A stretch of 64,000 nucleotides of DNA from Sediminicola sp. (GCA_024643325.1 JAHEND010000002.1:62001-126000), one strand, 5' to 3'. Counted from the first letter of the stretch, positions 18,100 through 27,653 are shown. A program made the numbers and translations. Notes: generated from the sequence alone by a model not told the origin.

Positions 18100-19095
18100 T
18101 TACTGTTTGGTAAGTCTTTTTAAAGCCACCCATTGTTTGAGCATTTCTCTAGACTCTGTTGCGGGATAACCTAGGACAGATCCTCTTGGAGGTACATCTG
18201 CAATAACTCCTGAACCTGCGCCAACTGTGGCTCCTGCTCCAATGGTTACATGGTCTTTAATGGAAGCACTACCCCCTATAATTACACCATCTCCAAGAGT
18301 TACAGAGCCTGCTAATCCTGAGCTTCCAGCCATAATACAAGACTTTCCTAATACACAGTTATGGGCTATTTGCACTAGATTGTCTATTTTACAACCATCC
18401 CCTATTACAGTACTATTAAATTTAGCCTTATCTACACAGGAATTGGCACCAATCTCTACATGGTTGCCAATCACTACATTCCCAATATGAGGTATCTTGA
18501 TGAGTCCGCTCCCATCTGGTGCTGGTCTGTATCCAAAACCATCTGCACCTATACTAACATTATTATGAAAAATACAATGGTCTCCTATTTGGCTATTCTC
18601 TCTAATCACGGTCCCTGACCAAATAGTGCAATGGGCTCCTATTTGACTGTGATCATAAATGCTTACCTGCGCGTATATGTGCGTTCCTTTTCCTACAGTT
18701 ACATTTGGACCGATATAGACAAAAGCTCCTATTTTCACATCTTCTGCTAATATTGCGGAGGGATGAATGCTAGCAGTTGGATGTATGCCAGAAGCAAGTT
18801 CAGGTCCTTTTTTTGGTGAAAAGGCTTCTAAAAGCTGCGCCATAGCAAGATCTGCGTTGTTTACATATAAAAGAGGAATTTTTTTGTGTTCAATTTCTAT
18901 CCCAGCACTTACCACTACAGCTGCCGCTTTAGTGGTTTCGATAAATCGTTTGTATTTGACGCTACCAATAAAAGTGATTTGATTTTCAGTGGCATTAGTC
19001 AAGTCATTCACTCCAGAAATCACAATATTTTCGCTCCCATTATTTGTTGCTTGAATCAGTTGAGAAATCTCCTTTAAGGTGAGTTTGGTTGTCAT
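18100..19095 (-). CDS. LpxD-like UDP-3-O-acylglucosamine N-acyltransferase (paralogue 1)
   Basis: A 331-aa trimeric left-handed beta-helix acyltransferase. It has an N-terminal LpxD uridine-binding domain (about 1-100, with NQITFIG), then hexapeptide repeats (ASIHPSAILAEDVKIGAF onwards) and a C-terminal helix. The catalytic-type histidine lies in IAHNCVLG near residue 241. LpxD adds a 3-hydroxyacyl chain to the glucosamine amine in lipid A. It sits away from the lipid A cluster at 58-63 kb, which has its own lpxD, so this is probably a paralogue with other acyl-chain or sugar specificity. A decayed SPFH gene lies upstream. Confidence 0.85.
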   Translation of the reverse strand: MTTKLTLKEISQLIQATNNGSENIVISGVNDLTNATENQITFIGSVKYKRFIETTKAAAVVVSAGIEIEHKKIPLLYVNNADLAMAQLLEAFSPKKGPELASGIHPTASIHPSAILAEDVKIGAFVYIGPNVTVGKGTHIYAQVSIYDHSQIGAHCTIWSGTVIRENSQIGDHCIFHNNVSIGADGFGYRPAPDGSGLIKIPHIGNVVIGNHVEIGANSCVDKAKFNSTVIGDGCKIDNLVQIAHNCVLGKSCIMAGSSGLAGSVTLGDGVIIGGSASIKDHVTIGAGATVGAGSGVIADVPPRGSVLGYPATESREMLKQWVALKRLTKQ

Positions 19096-19151
19096 ATTTA
19101 TAATTTTTACGAAATTAAACTATTTGAAGGAATTGTATTTTTGATCCTAAC

Positions 19152-19182
19152 AAAAAAAAAGATGCCCAATTACTCGGACACC
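19152..19182 (-). terminator. Rho-independent terminator downstream of the SPFH pseudogene
   Basis: On the minus strand GGTGTCC (19182-19176), an eight-base loop and GGGCATC (19167-19161) pair over seven positions including two G-U pairs, followed by nine T (19160-19152). It lies between the SPFH pseudogene and the LpxD-like gene. Confidence 0.55.
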
Positions 19183-19270
19183 TTTTTCAAAATAAAACAA
19201 CAACTAACTATCTTAATTTTCTTGCTTAAATAATACTTTAAACCCCATTAAACCTTTTGAGATTTATAGT

Positions 19271-20042
19271 TTATTCTTTATTTGTTCCAATTAAAAATGG
19301 GGCTTTTCCATCTGTAATAATCACCTTTGAGTTATTTGAGTTAGACAATTTCATAAAAGCCTCAATACTCCTAATTTTAATGATTTCATCTGTTAAGCCT
19401 TCTGATAGAATTTTTTGAGCGTCTCGTTCTCCCGTGGACTCAATAATTTTGCGCTCAGCCTCTAACTTGGCTTGATCCAGAACAAAAACCATTCGCATGG
19501 CGTCTTGTTCTGCTTGAAGCTTTTGTTCAATGGAAGAAGACAAACCTCTTGGCAATTGAATGCTCTTCATTAAAACAGCTTCTATAACAATACCTTTTTC
19601 AATGAGGTTAGAGGCCATTTTTAATCTTATAGCTTCTTCTATGTCTGCTCGCTTGCCTGAGTGCATGTCTTTGGCAAAGAACTGAGAACAAACATCTGCA
19701 GAGGCAGATCTAAAGACACTCGAGATAATTGATTTGTAATTTGGGCCTAGTGTTTGTAAAACTTCAGGTACTTTTTCTGTCTCTAATCTGTATAAAATTG
19801 AAATCTCAGAATCTACGCTCAAACCTTCTTTGCTTGGCAAGTTTAAGAACATTTCTAAATTATTGGTTTGAATAGATTCTTTAACAATTTTTTGAAGTAA
19901 TTGGGTTAAAAAAAACAATTCCGTCTGTTTTTACTCCAGATTGAAAATTCCCAAAGCGCTGCTTCACTCCAGCCTCTCACGGCCGAATCAAAGCACAACT
20001 AGTAAAACTAGCTGCAAGCATGATTAATAAAAACTTTTTCAT
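19271..20042 (-). pseudogene. Prohibitin/SPFH-family lipoprotein gene, broken by nonsense and frameshift
   Basis: ATG at 20042 starts a lipoprotein signal peptide (MKKFLLIMLAASFTSCA), then RP and a TGA at 19979-19977 where the family has a glycine (RPGE). The same frame continues with EAGVKQRFGNFQSG and GIVFFNP, then shifts by one base in the A6 run (T6 on plus, 19888-19893). From there KIVKESIQTNN and a full SPFH domain with a C-terminal helical region follow to 19271. Two independent lesions argue for real decay. The long downstream frame opens only at a TTG and lacks the signal and the first part of the SPFH domain. An intact relative is at 55436-56251. The family forms membrane-anchored oligomers; the role in Bacteroidetes is unclear. 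Confidence 0.82.
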
Positions 20043-20229
20043 AGCATTTTTTATTTCAAATGTATGCTAGATTAAACATAAGTTTTTATTTAATTATATA
20101 ATAAATTACATAAAATTAAATTATGATATATGTCAATAGACTAGTAATCAAGCATTTATATATTAATTTTACCCATCAAGACGAATTCTTAAATAATAGT
20201 TAAATTGTCATTATTAAGAGTGTTACTAT

Positions 20230-20237
20230 TATATTTG
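20230..20237 (+). promoter_or_regulatory. -7 element of the TetR/ABC export operon promoter
   Basis: TATATTTG, a perfect TAnnTTTG match, 15 bases before the ATG at 20253. A TTG is present 22 bases upstream, slightly longer than the usual spacing. Confidence 0.58.
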
Positions 20238-20252
20238 TAAAAAAAAAATAAA

Positions 20253-20933
20253 ATGGATCAACTCTTATCTAGTTTTAAGATTGCTATCCCTGATGGTGTA
20301 TTTATAAAAGATCCTGAGACATCTGTTTTGGGTAAAAACATAATCACCCAAGGGATGGAGCTAATTTATGACATGGGCTTTGACGGTTTTACTTTTAAAA
20401 AACTTGGCACTAATATTGGCTCAAATGAAAGCTCTATTTACCGTTATTTTGAAAATAAACATAAGTTCTTATTATATCTTTCTTCCTGGTATTGGGCTTG
20501 GATAGAATACAACCTTGTGATGGAAACCCATTCACTTTCTGATCCAAAAGAAAAAATATTTCAGGCCGTAATTGTACTCACAAGAAAAGTAAGTAATGAT
20601 TCTAGTAGCACACATATTAATCTGATTTTATTACATAAAATAATGATATGTGAGTTCTCTAAATCATTTTTGACTAAATCTGTTGATCAAGAAAATGAGC
20701 AAGGTTTATTTATTGCCTATAAGAGAGTTCACAGTCGTTTACAAGATTTTATCAAAGAATCGAACCCAGACTATACTTTTTCAGCTAGTTTGGCAAATAC
20801 TATTTTATCGGGGGCTTTACAGCAGTTCTACTACAAAAATCATTTTCCTTCCTTAACAGATTGTTCGGATATAATTGAACCATCTGACTATTACACTAAT
20901 TTAATTCATAAAACCCTATTTAATGAATTCTAA
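20253..20933 (+). CDS. TetR/AcrR-family transcriptional regulator
   Basis: A 226-aa regulator with an N-terminal helix-turn-helix at about residues 43-73 (FTFKKLGTNIGSNESSIYRYF), typical TetR DNA-binding residues, and a helical C-terminal ligand/dimer domain. Its last 11 bases overlap the start of the ABC protein gene, so it is the first gene of the TetR-ABC-HlyD-TolC operon and probably regulates it. The operator is not recognised; the AT-rich 210 bases upstream, containing the -7 box, are the natural place for it. Confidence 0.88.
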   Translation: MDQLLSSFKIAIPDGVFIKDPETSVLGKNIITQGMELIYDMGFDGFTFKKLGTNIGSNESSIYRYFENKHKFLLYLSSWYWAWIEYNLVMETHSLSDPKEKIFQAVIVLTRKVSNDSSSTHINLILLHKIMICEFSKSFLTKSVDQENEQGLFIAYKRVHSRLQDFIKESNPDYTFSASLANTILSGALQQFYYKNHFPSLTDCSDIIEPSDYYTNLIHKTLFNEF

Positions 20934-22581
20934 TCAACCGCTTCATCCTTGGAAACGATTTGTTGGTCTTTTAAATTTAGAAAAAAAAGACATCCTTCAG
21001 ATTAGTTATTATGCTATTTTTTCAGGTTTTATGACATTGACATTGCCATTAGGTATTCAAGCGATCATAAACTTAATACAAGGAGCTCAAATAAGTACCT
21101 CCTGGGTAGTGTTAGTAGTTCTTGTAACATTAGGAGTTGCTTTTAATGGCGCATTACAACTTATGCAACTAAGAATTATTGAAAGCCTTCAACAGCGAAT
21201 ATTTACTCGAGCTTCTTTTGAATTGAGTTATAGATTCCCTAAAATAAAAATGGAAGCTTTAAGATCTTATTATCCGCCAGAATTGGCCAATAGATTTTTT
21301 GACACACTGGCCATACAAAAAGGTCTTTCCAAAATACTGATAGACGCTCCTGCTGCTTTATTGCAAATACTCTTTGCTTTATTATTATTATCATTTTATC
21401 ATCCTTTCTTTATAGTTTTTGGCTTCATGCTAATAGCATTAATTTATACGGTATTTAAATATACCGCGGTTAAAGGGTTAGAAAGCAGTTTAGAGGAATC
21501 CAAACACAAGTACAAGGTTGCTCATTGGATCCAGGAAATTGCAAGATCCATTGTAAGTTTTAAATTGTCTGGTAAGACCCAATTGGCGTTAGAAAAGAAT
21601 GATCATTTGGTTAAAGATTATTTAAATGCGAGAGAAAAGCATTTTAAAGTTTTGGTATTACAGTTTATCCAAATGATTGGTTTTAAAGTTCTTGTTACCG
21701 CTGGTTTATTACTGATTGGTGGGGCATTGGTATTGAATCAAGAAATGAATATTGGACAATTTGTTGCTGCAGAGATTATAATCATATTAGTCATTTCCTC
21801 TGTGGAGAAATTAATTTTAGGCTTAGAATCTTTTTATGATGTACTCACCTCATTGGAAAAGTTGGGTCAAGTGGTAGACAAAGAATTAGAGCAACAAAAA
21901 GGAGATATTACTTCTTCTGAAACCCCTTTTAAATTAAGCTTAAATAATGTATTTTACAGCGTTCCTGATAGAGACACTCCTATACTTTCAAATATCAATT
22001 TAGAGATTTCTAACCAATGTAGAATTCTTGTTCGTGGAGAAAGTGGATCTGGTAAATCAAGTCTTCTAAGAATGATGGCTGGTATTTTAGACCCAACTTC
22101 TGGAAGAATTATAGTCAATGACGCTTCCCTTTCAAGTTTACATCTCAATAGTTACAGAGCCCTTTTAGGCTTATCGCTTTCAGAGGAAACTACTTTTGAG
22201 GGAACCATTAGAGAAAATGTGAGTTTTAATAACCCAAATATTACAGACCAAAGAATTAAAGAGGTCTTTAATGAAATTGGCCTCAAAGAGTTTTTAAAAT
22301 TACAGCCTGCTGGTCTAGACACCTATTTGAAACCTGAGGGTAAGCAAATTGCTTACACTGTTGTGAAAAAAATCATTTTGGCAAGAGCTATTATTAAGAA
22401 CCCTAAACTACTTATTTTAGAAGATCCTCTAGATCAATTTTCAACTGAAGATGCAACCAAAATAATTAACTTCATTGCAGATCCCAAACATCATTGGTCA
22501 TTAATTGTAGTCAGTGCCAATAAACAATGGGAATCTTCGTGTAGTACTAAAATAATATTAGAAAACGGTAAAATTCAATAA
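20923..22581 (+). CDS. ABC transporter permease-ATPase with degenerate nucleotide-binding domain
   Basis: A 552-aa half-transporter: a type I exporter membrane domain (about 1-320) and a nucleotide-binding domain (about 335-552). Walker A is good (GESGSGKSS, about 371). The rest is degenerate: the Q-loop glutamine is replaced (LGLSLSEET), the LSGGQ signature reads IAYTV (about 474), Walker B plus catalytic base reads LLILED-P where LLLDE-P is usual, the D-loop lacks SALD, and the H-loop histidine is missing (VVSANK, about 530). It may hydrolyse ATP poorly or in a different way. The neighbours HlyD and TolC indicate a tripartite envelope-spanning exporter. No peptidase domain is present. Confidence 0.85.
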   Translation: MNSNQPLHPWKRFVGLLNLEKKDILQISYYAIFSGFMTLTLPLGIQAIINLIQGAQISTSWVVLVVLVTLGVAFNGALQLMQLRIIESLQQRIFTRASFELSYRFPKIKMEALRSYYPPELANRFFDTLAIQKGLSKILIDAPAALLQILFALLLLSFYHPFFIVFGFMLIALIYTVFKYTAVKGLESSLEESKHKYKVAHWIQEIARSIVSFKLSGKTQLALEKNDHLVKDYLNAREKHFKVLVLQFIQMIGFKVLVTAGLLLIGGALVLNQEMNIGQFVAAEIIIILVISSVEKLILGLESFYDVLTSLEKLGQVVDKELEQQKGDITSSETPFKLSLNNVFYSVPDRDTPILSNINLEISNQCRILVRGESGSGKSSLLRMMAGILDPTSGRIIVNDASLSSLHLNSYRALLGLSLSEETTFEGTIRENVSFNNPNITDQRIKEVFNEIGLKEFLKLQPAGLDTYLKPEGKQIAYTVVKKIILARAIIKNPKLLILEDPLDQFSTEDATKIINFIADPKHHWSLIVVSANKQWESSCSTKIILENGKIQ

Positions 22582-22585
22582 GCAG

Positions 22586-23935
22586 ATGCTAAATATATCT
22601 AATAACAAAATTAATAGTAAAGTGCCTTTGGAACATTTTGCTTCAGGAAAGCAGGTTTTAAATAAATCATATTACAAACACTTTAATCAATTTCTATTGG
22701 CTTTTGCTATAATTGGATTAATTATTCTATTTCTTCCTTGGACACAAAACATTACAGGAAATGGTAGTTTAACCACCTTAAAGCCCTCACAACGTCCACA
22801 AACGCTTCAGTCTCAATTACCAGGAAGAATAGAGAAATGGTTTGTGCAAGAAGGTGATTATGTAAAAAAGGGAGATACTATTTTAAAAATTTCTGAAGTT
22901 AAAAGCGAGTATTTTGACCCAGAACTTCTTTCTAGAACAAAAGAACAGATAGATGCGAATGAAGGATCCTCTAATGCTTATTCAAACAAAAAAGTTGCAC
23001 TAGAAAACCAAATCAAAGCATTAGAGCAAGAACTCCTTTTAAAAAGATCCCAACTGGAAAATAAGGTTATACAAGCTGCATTAAAAGTTTCTAATGACAG
23101 CATAAAATTAGTGGCTGCAAAAACAAACACTGAAATAGCTCTAAGCCAATTTGAAAGGGTTAGAGATTTGGAGAAATTAGATTTAAAAGCTGTTAGGGAA
23201 GTAGAAGATAAAAAATTAAAATTGCAAGAAGCTCAAGCTAAGGAAATAGCTCAAGCTAATGATTTAGAGAATAGTAAGAACGAGGCTTTAAATGTAGCAT
23301 TAGAGCGTTTACAAGTAGAAACATCTTATATGGATAAGATTTCTAAAGCTCAAAGTGAGATGTTTACTGCACAATCAAATTTTTATAACGCCAAAGAAAA
23401 GGGAAGTAAATTGTCTAATACATACAGCAATTACAGTAGGAGAAATGATCTAATGTACATTACAGCTCCCCAAAATGGTTATATTAATAAAACAATCAAA
23501 GGAGGTATTGGTGAAACATTCAAAGAAGGTGAAAAGCTTCTAGGGATTATGCCTGCGGACTATGAATTAGCAGTAGAGACCTTTGTTAGACCAATTGATC
23601 TACCCCTAATCCACATTGATGAAAAAGTTAGGGTTCAATTTGACGGCTGGCCTGCCATTGTATTCAGTGGTTGGCCCAACGTTTCTTATGGGACCTACGG
23701 CGCAAAGGTTGTTGCGATAGAAACTTTTATTAGTGACAATGGAAAGTATAGGGTGTTACTAGCACCTGATCCCGAAGATCACGAATGGCCTAAAGCAATA
23801 AGGATTGGATCAGGTGCAAGAACTTTTGCTTTATTAGAAGATGTGCCTATTTGGTTTGAATTATGGAGACAACTCAACGGTTTTCCTCCTAACTACTACA
23901 ATCCTAACTATAATGCCAATAAAGTCAAACAATAA
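22586..23935 (+). CDS. HlyD-family membrane fusion (adaptor) protein
   Basis: A 449-aa adaptor with one N-terminal membrane helix (about residues 34-52), a split biotinyl/lipoyl domain (LPGRIEKWFVQEGDYVKKGD near 76 and MYITAPQNGYI near 291), and a long coiled-coil hairpin between them (about 115-285, rich in Ala, Lys, Glu). The hairpin is what docks on TolC. It begins four bases after the ABC gene and ends eight before the TolC gene, so all three are cotranscribed and form one export complex across the periplasm. Confidence 0.9.
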   Translation: MLNISNNKINSKVPLEHFASGKQVLNKSYYKHFNQFLLAFAIIGLIILFLPWTQNITGNGSLTTLKPSQRPQTLQSQLPGRIEKWFVQEGDYVKKGDTILKISEVKSEYFDPELLSRTKEQIDANEGSSNAYSNKKVALENQIKALEQELLLKRSQLENKVIQAALKVSNDSIKLVAAKTNTEIALSQFERVRDLEKLDLKAVREVEDKKLKLQEAQAKEIAQANDLENSKNEALNVALERLQVETSYMDKISKAQSEMFTAQSNFYNAKEKGSKLSNTYSNYSRRNDLMYITAPQNGYINKTIKGGIGETFKEGEKLLGIMPADYELAVETFVRPIDLPLIHIDEKVRVQFDGWPAIVFSGWPNVSYGTYGAKVVAIETFISDNGKYRVLLAPDPEDHEWPKAIRIGSGARTFALLEDVPIWFELWRQLNGFPPNYYNPNYNANKVKQ

Positions 23936-23943
23936 ATAAATCA

Positions 23944-25350
23944 ATGAAAAAGATTTTTCCCTTTCTGTTTGTTGTATTTGGCTTCTCCTTTGTTTTTAGT
24001 CAAAATGCTCCTACCCTGGGGTATAGAAAATACATAGAATATGTTACTAACTACCATCCTTTATTAAATCAAGCCTATAATAGAGCCCAATATGGTCGAG
24101 CAAACCAACAAATGGCTAGAGGTGCTTTCGATCCTAAGCTTAGTTTTGAAAACCAACAAAAAAAATACAATGACCAATTGTATTATAACCAATCAGGAGG
24201 AAGTATTTCTATACCTACATGGTTTGGCCTTTCCTTAAAAGGATCTTATTCAATTAATGATGGTGTTTTTTTAAACCCTCAAAATGAATTGCCCTCAGAT
24301 GGATTGTATTCTGCAGGAATTAGTCTAGATGCATCTGAAGGACTTTGGATTAACAAACGTATGGCTACATTAAAAAAGGCGGCTATCATTAGAACCCAAA
24401 CACAAGCAGAAAGAGATCTCTTAATCAATGAACTTGTTACAGAGGCATCATTGGCTTATTTTAATTGGTTGTTAGCTTATGACAATTACCAAGTAAATAA
24501 GCAGTTCAGAGATAATGCTGCACTACGTTATGAGGGTGTTAAACAACGTGCATTAAGTGGTGATATTGCTATGATAGATACTGTGGAATCTTATACCAAC
24601 GTGCAGCAAAGAGTTCTATCATTATCTGAAGCAAAAGTAAACCTGGTTAAAGCAAGACTAGAGGCATCTAATTATTTATGGGGTGAAGATAATATACCCT
24701 TAGAAATAGCTTCTAATTCAATTCCTTTGAGTGTTTCTGATCTCGAGATAGATCTATTTTTAGGAATAGAAAATGGGGGTTTAGATAATTATTATTTAGT
24801 CACACACCCGAAGTTAAATATTTTAAAGTCCAAAGTAGGTGCTTTAAAAATAGATCGTTCCTTAAAAAGAGCTAGTTTATTTCCTGATTTAACAGCTAAT
24901 TTTAATGTTTTACAAAGTAATTTGGATCAAATAGCACCCTTAAATACAGAACAATACAAAGCTGGACTTAAGGTGCAATTACCCTTATTTTTAAGGAAAG
25001 AAAGAGGCGATTTAAAAATAACAGCATTGAAGCTATCAGATGCAGAGTTAGATTTTAATTATGAAAGTGTGCGAATTCAAAATAAGGTTTCCCAAAGCTT
25101 ACAAGCACAAAAGGCACTCGTTGATCAGTTAGATCTTTCTAACGGATTAGTAACCAATTACAGTAAATTGTTGTCTGGTGAACAGCAAAAATTTAATGCA
25201 GGAGAAAGTTCTCTTTTTGTTGTGATAAGTAGGGAGCAAAAGCTCATAGAATCTAAAATTAAATTAAACCGCACTTACAATAAATATTTAAGTAATAAGG
25301 CAAATCTTTTTAATGCCATGGGTCTAGTGATCTCTACCCTGAAACCTTAA
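23944..25350 (+). CDS. TolC-family outer membrane efflux protein
   Basis: A 468-aa outer-membrane channel with a signal peptide (residues 1-19, ending FVFSQ) and helical OEP repeats with recurring Leu/Ala/Asn coiled-coil patterns (about 150-240 and 355-460). Last gene of the TetR-ABC-HlyD-TolC operon. The length and domain content match the family. No terminator is clear before the peptidase gene 100 bases on. Confidence 0.88.
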   Translation: MKKIFPFLFVVFGFSFVFSQNAPTLGYRKYIEYVTNYHPLLNQAYNRAQYGRANQQMARGAFDPKLSFENQQKKYNDQLYYNQSGGSISIPTWFGLSLKGSYSINDGVFLNPQNELPSDGLYSAGISLDASEGLWINKRMATLKKAAIIRTQTQAERDLLINELVTEASLAYFNWLLAYDNYQVNKQFRDNAALRYEGVKQRALSGDIAMIDTVESYTNVQQRVLSLSEAKVNLVKARLEASNYLWGEDNIPLEIASNSIPLSVSDLEIDLFLGIENGGLDNYYLVTHPKLNILKSKVGALKIDRSLKRASLFPDLTANFNVLQSNLDQIAPLNTEQYKAGLKVQLPLFLRKERGDLKITALKLSDAELDFNYESVRIQNKVSQSLQAQKALVDQLDLSNGLVTNYSKLLSGEQQKFNAGESSLFVVISREQKLIESKIKLNRTYNKYLSNKANLFNAMGLVISTLKP

Positions 25351-25451
25351 TTTTTAATTATATCTTTTCAGTTTTAAGAATAAATAGTTGACTTAATATT
25401 TTCTCTTTTATTATTTGTTATATTTAATAACACGATAAACCAAATTAGAAA

Positions 25452-26999
25452 ATGAAAAGACAATTTTTAAATTTAGCTGTTATTGCCATTGCATGTAGTT
25501 TCAGTGCTTGGTCTCAGGACCAAAGTGTAATTGAACGTATAGTCAGTGAAGCCAACGAAAATTCTCAATTAGAAATTCTTGGACAAGAACTCATGGATGG
25601 TATTGGCCCAAGACTTGTGGGAACACCTCAAATGAAACAGGCTCATGATTGGGCGGTTGATAAATACAGTCAATGGGGTATTTCAGCAAAAAATGAAGCT
25701 TACGGTACTTGGAGGGGCTGGGAAAGAGGTATTACACATATAGACATGTTGTCTCCAAGGATTCAAAGTTTACAGGGTACGCAACTTGCCTGGAATCCAT
25801 CTACCTCTAAAAAGGGTGTTACAGCAGAAGCTATACTCTTGCCCTTAGTATCCAATCCAGAAGAATTTCAATCTTGGTTGCCTAATGTTAAAGGTAAATT
25901 GGTCATGATTTCTCCATTAGAGGCTACCGGTAGACCCGACTACAATTGGGAAGAATTTGCAACAGAGGCTTCATTTAACAAAATGAAAGTAGCCCGTGAA
26001 ATTGCAAGTATAGCATGGCGAGAAAACATGAAAAACACTGGTTTCACTTCAAGAAGTATTATTGAAGCGCTTGAAAATGCGGGGGCAGCTGGGATATTAA
26101 GCTCTTATTGGTCTAAAGGTTTTGGGGTGAGCAAAATATTCAGTGCTAGAACTAAAAAAATACCCACTGTAGACTTAGAATTAGAAGACTATTCCATGGT
26201 TTATAGGTTGGCCGCAAGAGGTGAAAAACCTGTTTTAAATATTGTAGCACAATCAAAAGATTTGGGTGAAGTACCTACTTTTAATACGATTGCTGAAATT
26301 AAAGGAACTGAGAAACCAGAGGAATATGTCATATTATCTGCTCACTTTGATTCTTGGGATGGTGGTACAGGGGCAACGGATAACGGGACAGGTACCCTTG
26401 TTATGATGGAAGCCATGAGAATTCTAAAAAAGATAGTGCCAAATCCTAAGAGAACTATATTAGTGGGGCATTGGGGAAGTGAGGAACAAGGTTTGAATGG
26501 TTCTAGAGCTTTTGTCGAAGATCATCCAGAGATTGTTTCTCAAGTTCAAGCTGTTTTTAACCAGGACAATGGCACAGGAAGGGTTGTAAATATTTCTGGC
26601 CAAGGATTTCTTCATGCCTATGATTATATAGGCAGATGGCTTCATGAAGTTCCCCAAGATATTACACAACACATTGAGACTAATTTCCCTGGTACTCCAG
26701 GAGGAGGAGGCTCTGATTACGCTTCTTTTGTGGCTGCAGGTGCACCCGCATTCAGCTTAAGCTCCCTCAGCTGGTCCTATTGGAATTATACTTGGCATAC
26801 TAATAGAGATACTTATGACAAAATTGTTTTTGATGACGTTAGAAACAATGTAATTCTTACAGCTATATTAGCTTATATGGCTTCTGAGGACAACGAAAAG
26901 ACATCTAGAGAAAAAATAGTATTACCTATAAGTAAAAGAACAGGTAAACAAATGGAATGGCCTGCCACAAGATCTCCAAATAGAAAAGGTGGTATGTAA
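25452..26999 (+). CDS. Secreted M28-family aminopeptidase
   Basis: A 515-aa zinc peptidase with signal peptide (1-21, ending SAWSQ). The M28 metal ligands are visible: SAHFDSWDGG (His about 297), TDNGTG (bridging Asp), GSEEQG (catalytic Glu plus Glu ligand, about 343), the NQDNGTG Asp, and the last His in WHTNRDTYD (about 446). It probably carries a protease-associated insert at 130-260. It would trim peptides in the periplasm or outside the cell, as expected for a proteolytic marine-type Bacteroidetes. A strong bidirectional terminator follows. Confidence 0.92.
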   Translation: MKRQFLNLAVIAIACSFSAWSQDQSVIERIVSEANENSQLEILGQELMDGIGPRLVGTPQMKQAHDWAVDKYSQWGISAKNEAYGTWRGWERGITHIDMLSPRIQSLQGTQLAWNPSTSKKGVTAEAILLPLVSNPEEFQSWLPNVKGKLVMISPLEATGRPDYNWEEFATEASFNKMKVAREIASIAWRENMKNTGFTSRSIIEALENAGAAGILSSYWSKGFGVSKIFSARTKKIPTVDLELEDYSMVYRLAARGEKPVLNIVAQSKDLGEVPTFNTIAEIKGTEKPEEYVILSAHFDSWDGGTGATDNGTGTLVMMEAMRILKKIVPNPKRTILVGHWGSEEQGLNGSRAFVEDHPEIVSQVQAVFNQDNGTGRVVNISGQGFLHAYDYIGRWLHEVPQDITQHIETNFPGTPGGGGSDYASFVAAGAPAFSLSSLSWSYWNYTWHTNRDTYDKIVFDDVRNNVILTAILAYMASEDNEKTSREKIVLPISKRTGKQMEWPATRSPNRKGGM

Positions 27000-27020
27000 T
27001 TAAGTGTCATTCTTACATAT

Positions 27021-27055
27021 AAAAAGTCCCGTAAATTAAGTTTACGGGACTTTTT
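27021..27055. terminator. Bidirectional terminator between M28 peptidase and cold-shock genes
   Basis: AAAAAGTCCCGTAAA and TTTACGGGACTTTTT form a perfect 15-bp stem with a five-base loop (27021-27035, 27041-27055), with A and T tracts on both flanks. It serves both convergent genes. Confidence 0.88.
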
Positions 27056-27092
27056 AATATTTAAATAAAATCTTTAAAACAGATTAGTGTAT

Positions 27093-27551
27093 TTATTGCT
27101 TTTGAACTTTAACAGCATTCATTCCTTTTTGACCACGCTCTAATTCAAAGCTAACTTTATCATTTTCCATTATCTCGTCAATTAAACCACTTACATGAAC
27201 AAAGTGCTTTTCTTGAGAAACGGCATCTATAATAAATCCAAAACCTTTAGACGAGTCAAAGAAAGAAACTTTGCCTGTTCTTAATGGATCTTCCTCTTCT
27301 TCATCCCTATCTTCTTTTTTAGGGATTCCAATAACAATTGACTCAGCGTCTACCTTAACTTTTAAACTAGGATCAGGAGGAGTGTCTGTAAAGTGACCAT
27401 TCTCATCTACATAAACCAACATGTCTTCTAAACTATTTGGTTTCTCAGCATTGGCTTTGCGTTCTAATTTCTTCTTTTGCTTGTCGTCACGTTTTTTTAG
27501 ACGTTTCTTCTCTTTCTCTTTTTTGTTAAAGGTTTCTTGCGCTCTCGCCAT
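27093..27551 (-). CDS. Cold-shock domain protein with basic N-terminal extension
   Basis: A 152-aa protein. The first 40 residues are mostly Lys/Arg/Glu (KKEKEKKRLKKRDDKQKKK), a middle acidic region follows, and a C-terminal cold-shock domain (about 92-150) has RNP1 SKGFGFI and RNP2 HFVHVS. It binds single-stranded RNA or DNA. The basic extension may give extra RNA affinity. A TATATTTG box lies 50 bases before the ATG, leaving a leader of about 40 bases. Length is double that of CspA because of the extension. Confidence 0.88.
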   Translation of the reverse strand: MARAQETFNKKEKEKKRLKKRDDKQKKKLERKANAEKPNSLEDMLVYVDENGHFTDTPPDPSLKVKVDAESIVIGIPKKEDRDEEEEDPLRTGKVSFFDSSKGFGFIIDAVSQEKHFVHVSGLIDEIMENDKVSFELERGQKGMNAVKVQKQ

Positions 27552-27600
27552 TTCGATTGATAAGTTTTAAGAACCAAATGAATAAAGGTTCAATAGATAA

Positions 27601-27608
27601 CAAATATA
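27601..27608 (-). promoter_or_regulatory. -7 element of the cold-shock gene promoter
   Basis: Reads TATATTTG on the minus strand, perfect TAnnTTTG, about 49 bases upstream of the ATG at 27551. That would leave a transcribed leader of roughly 40 bases, where thermal control could act. Confidence 0.52.
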
Positions 27609-27653
27609 CGTCAGTTCTCTCATATTTTATCTAAAAATGAATAATAAAATCCA

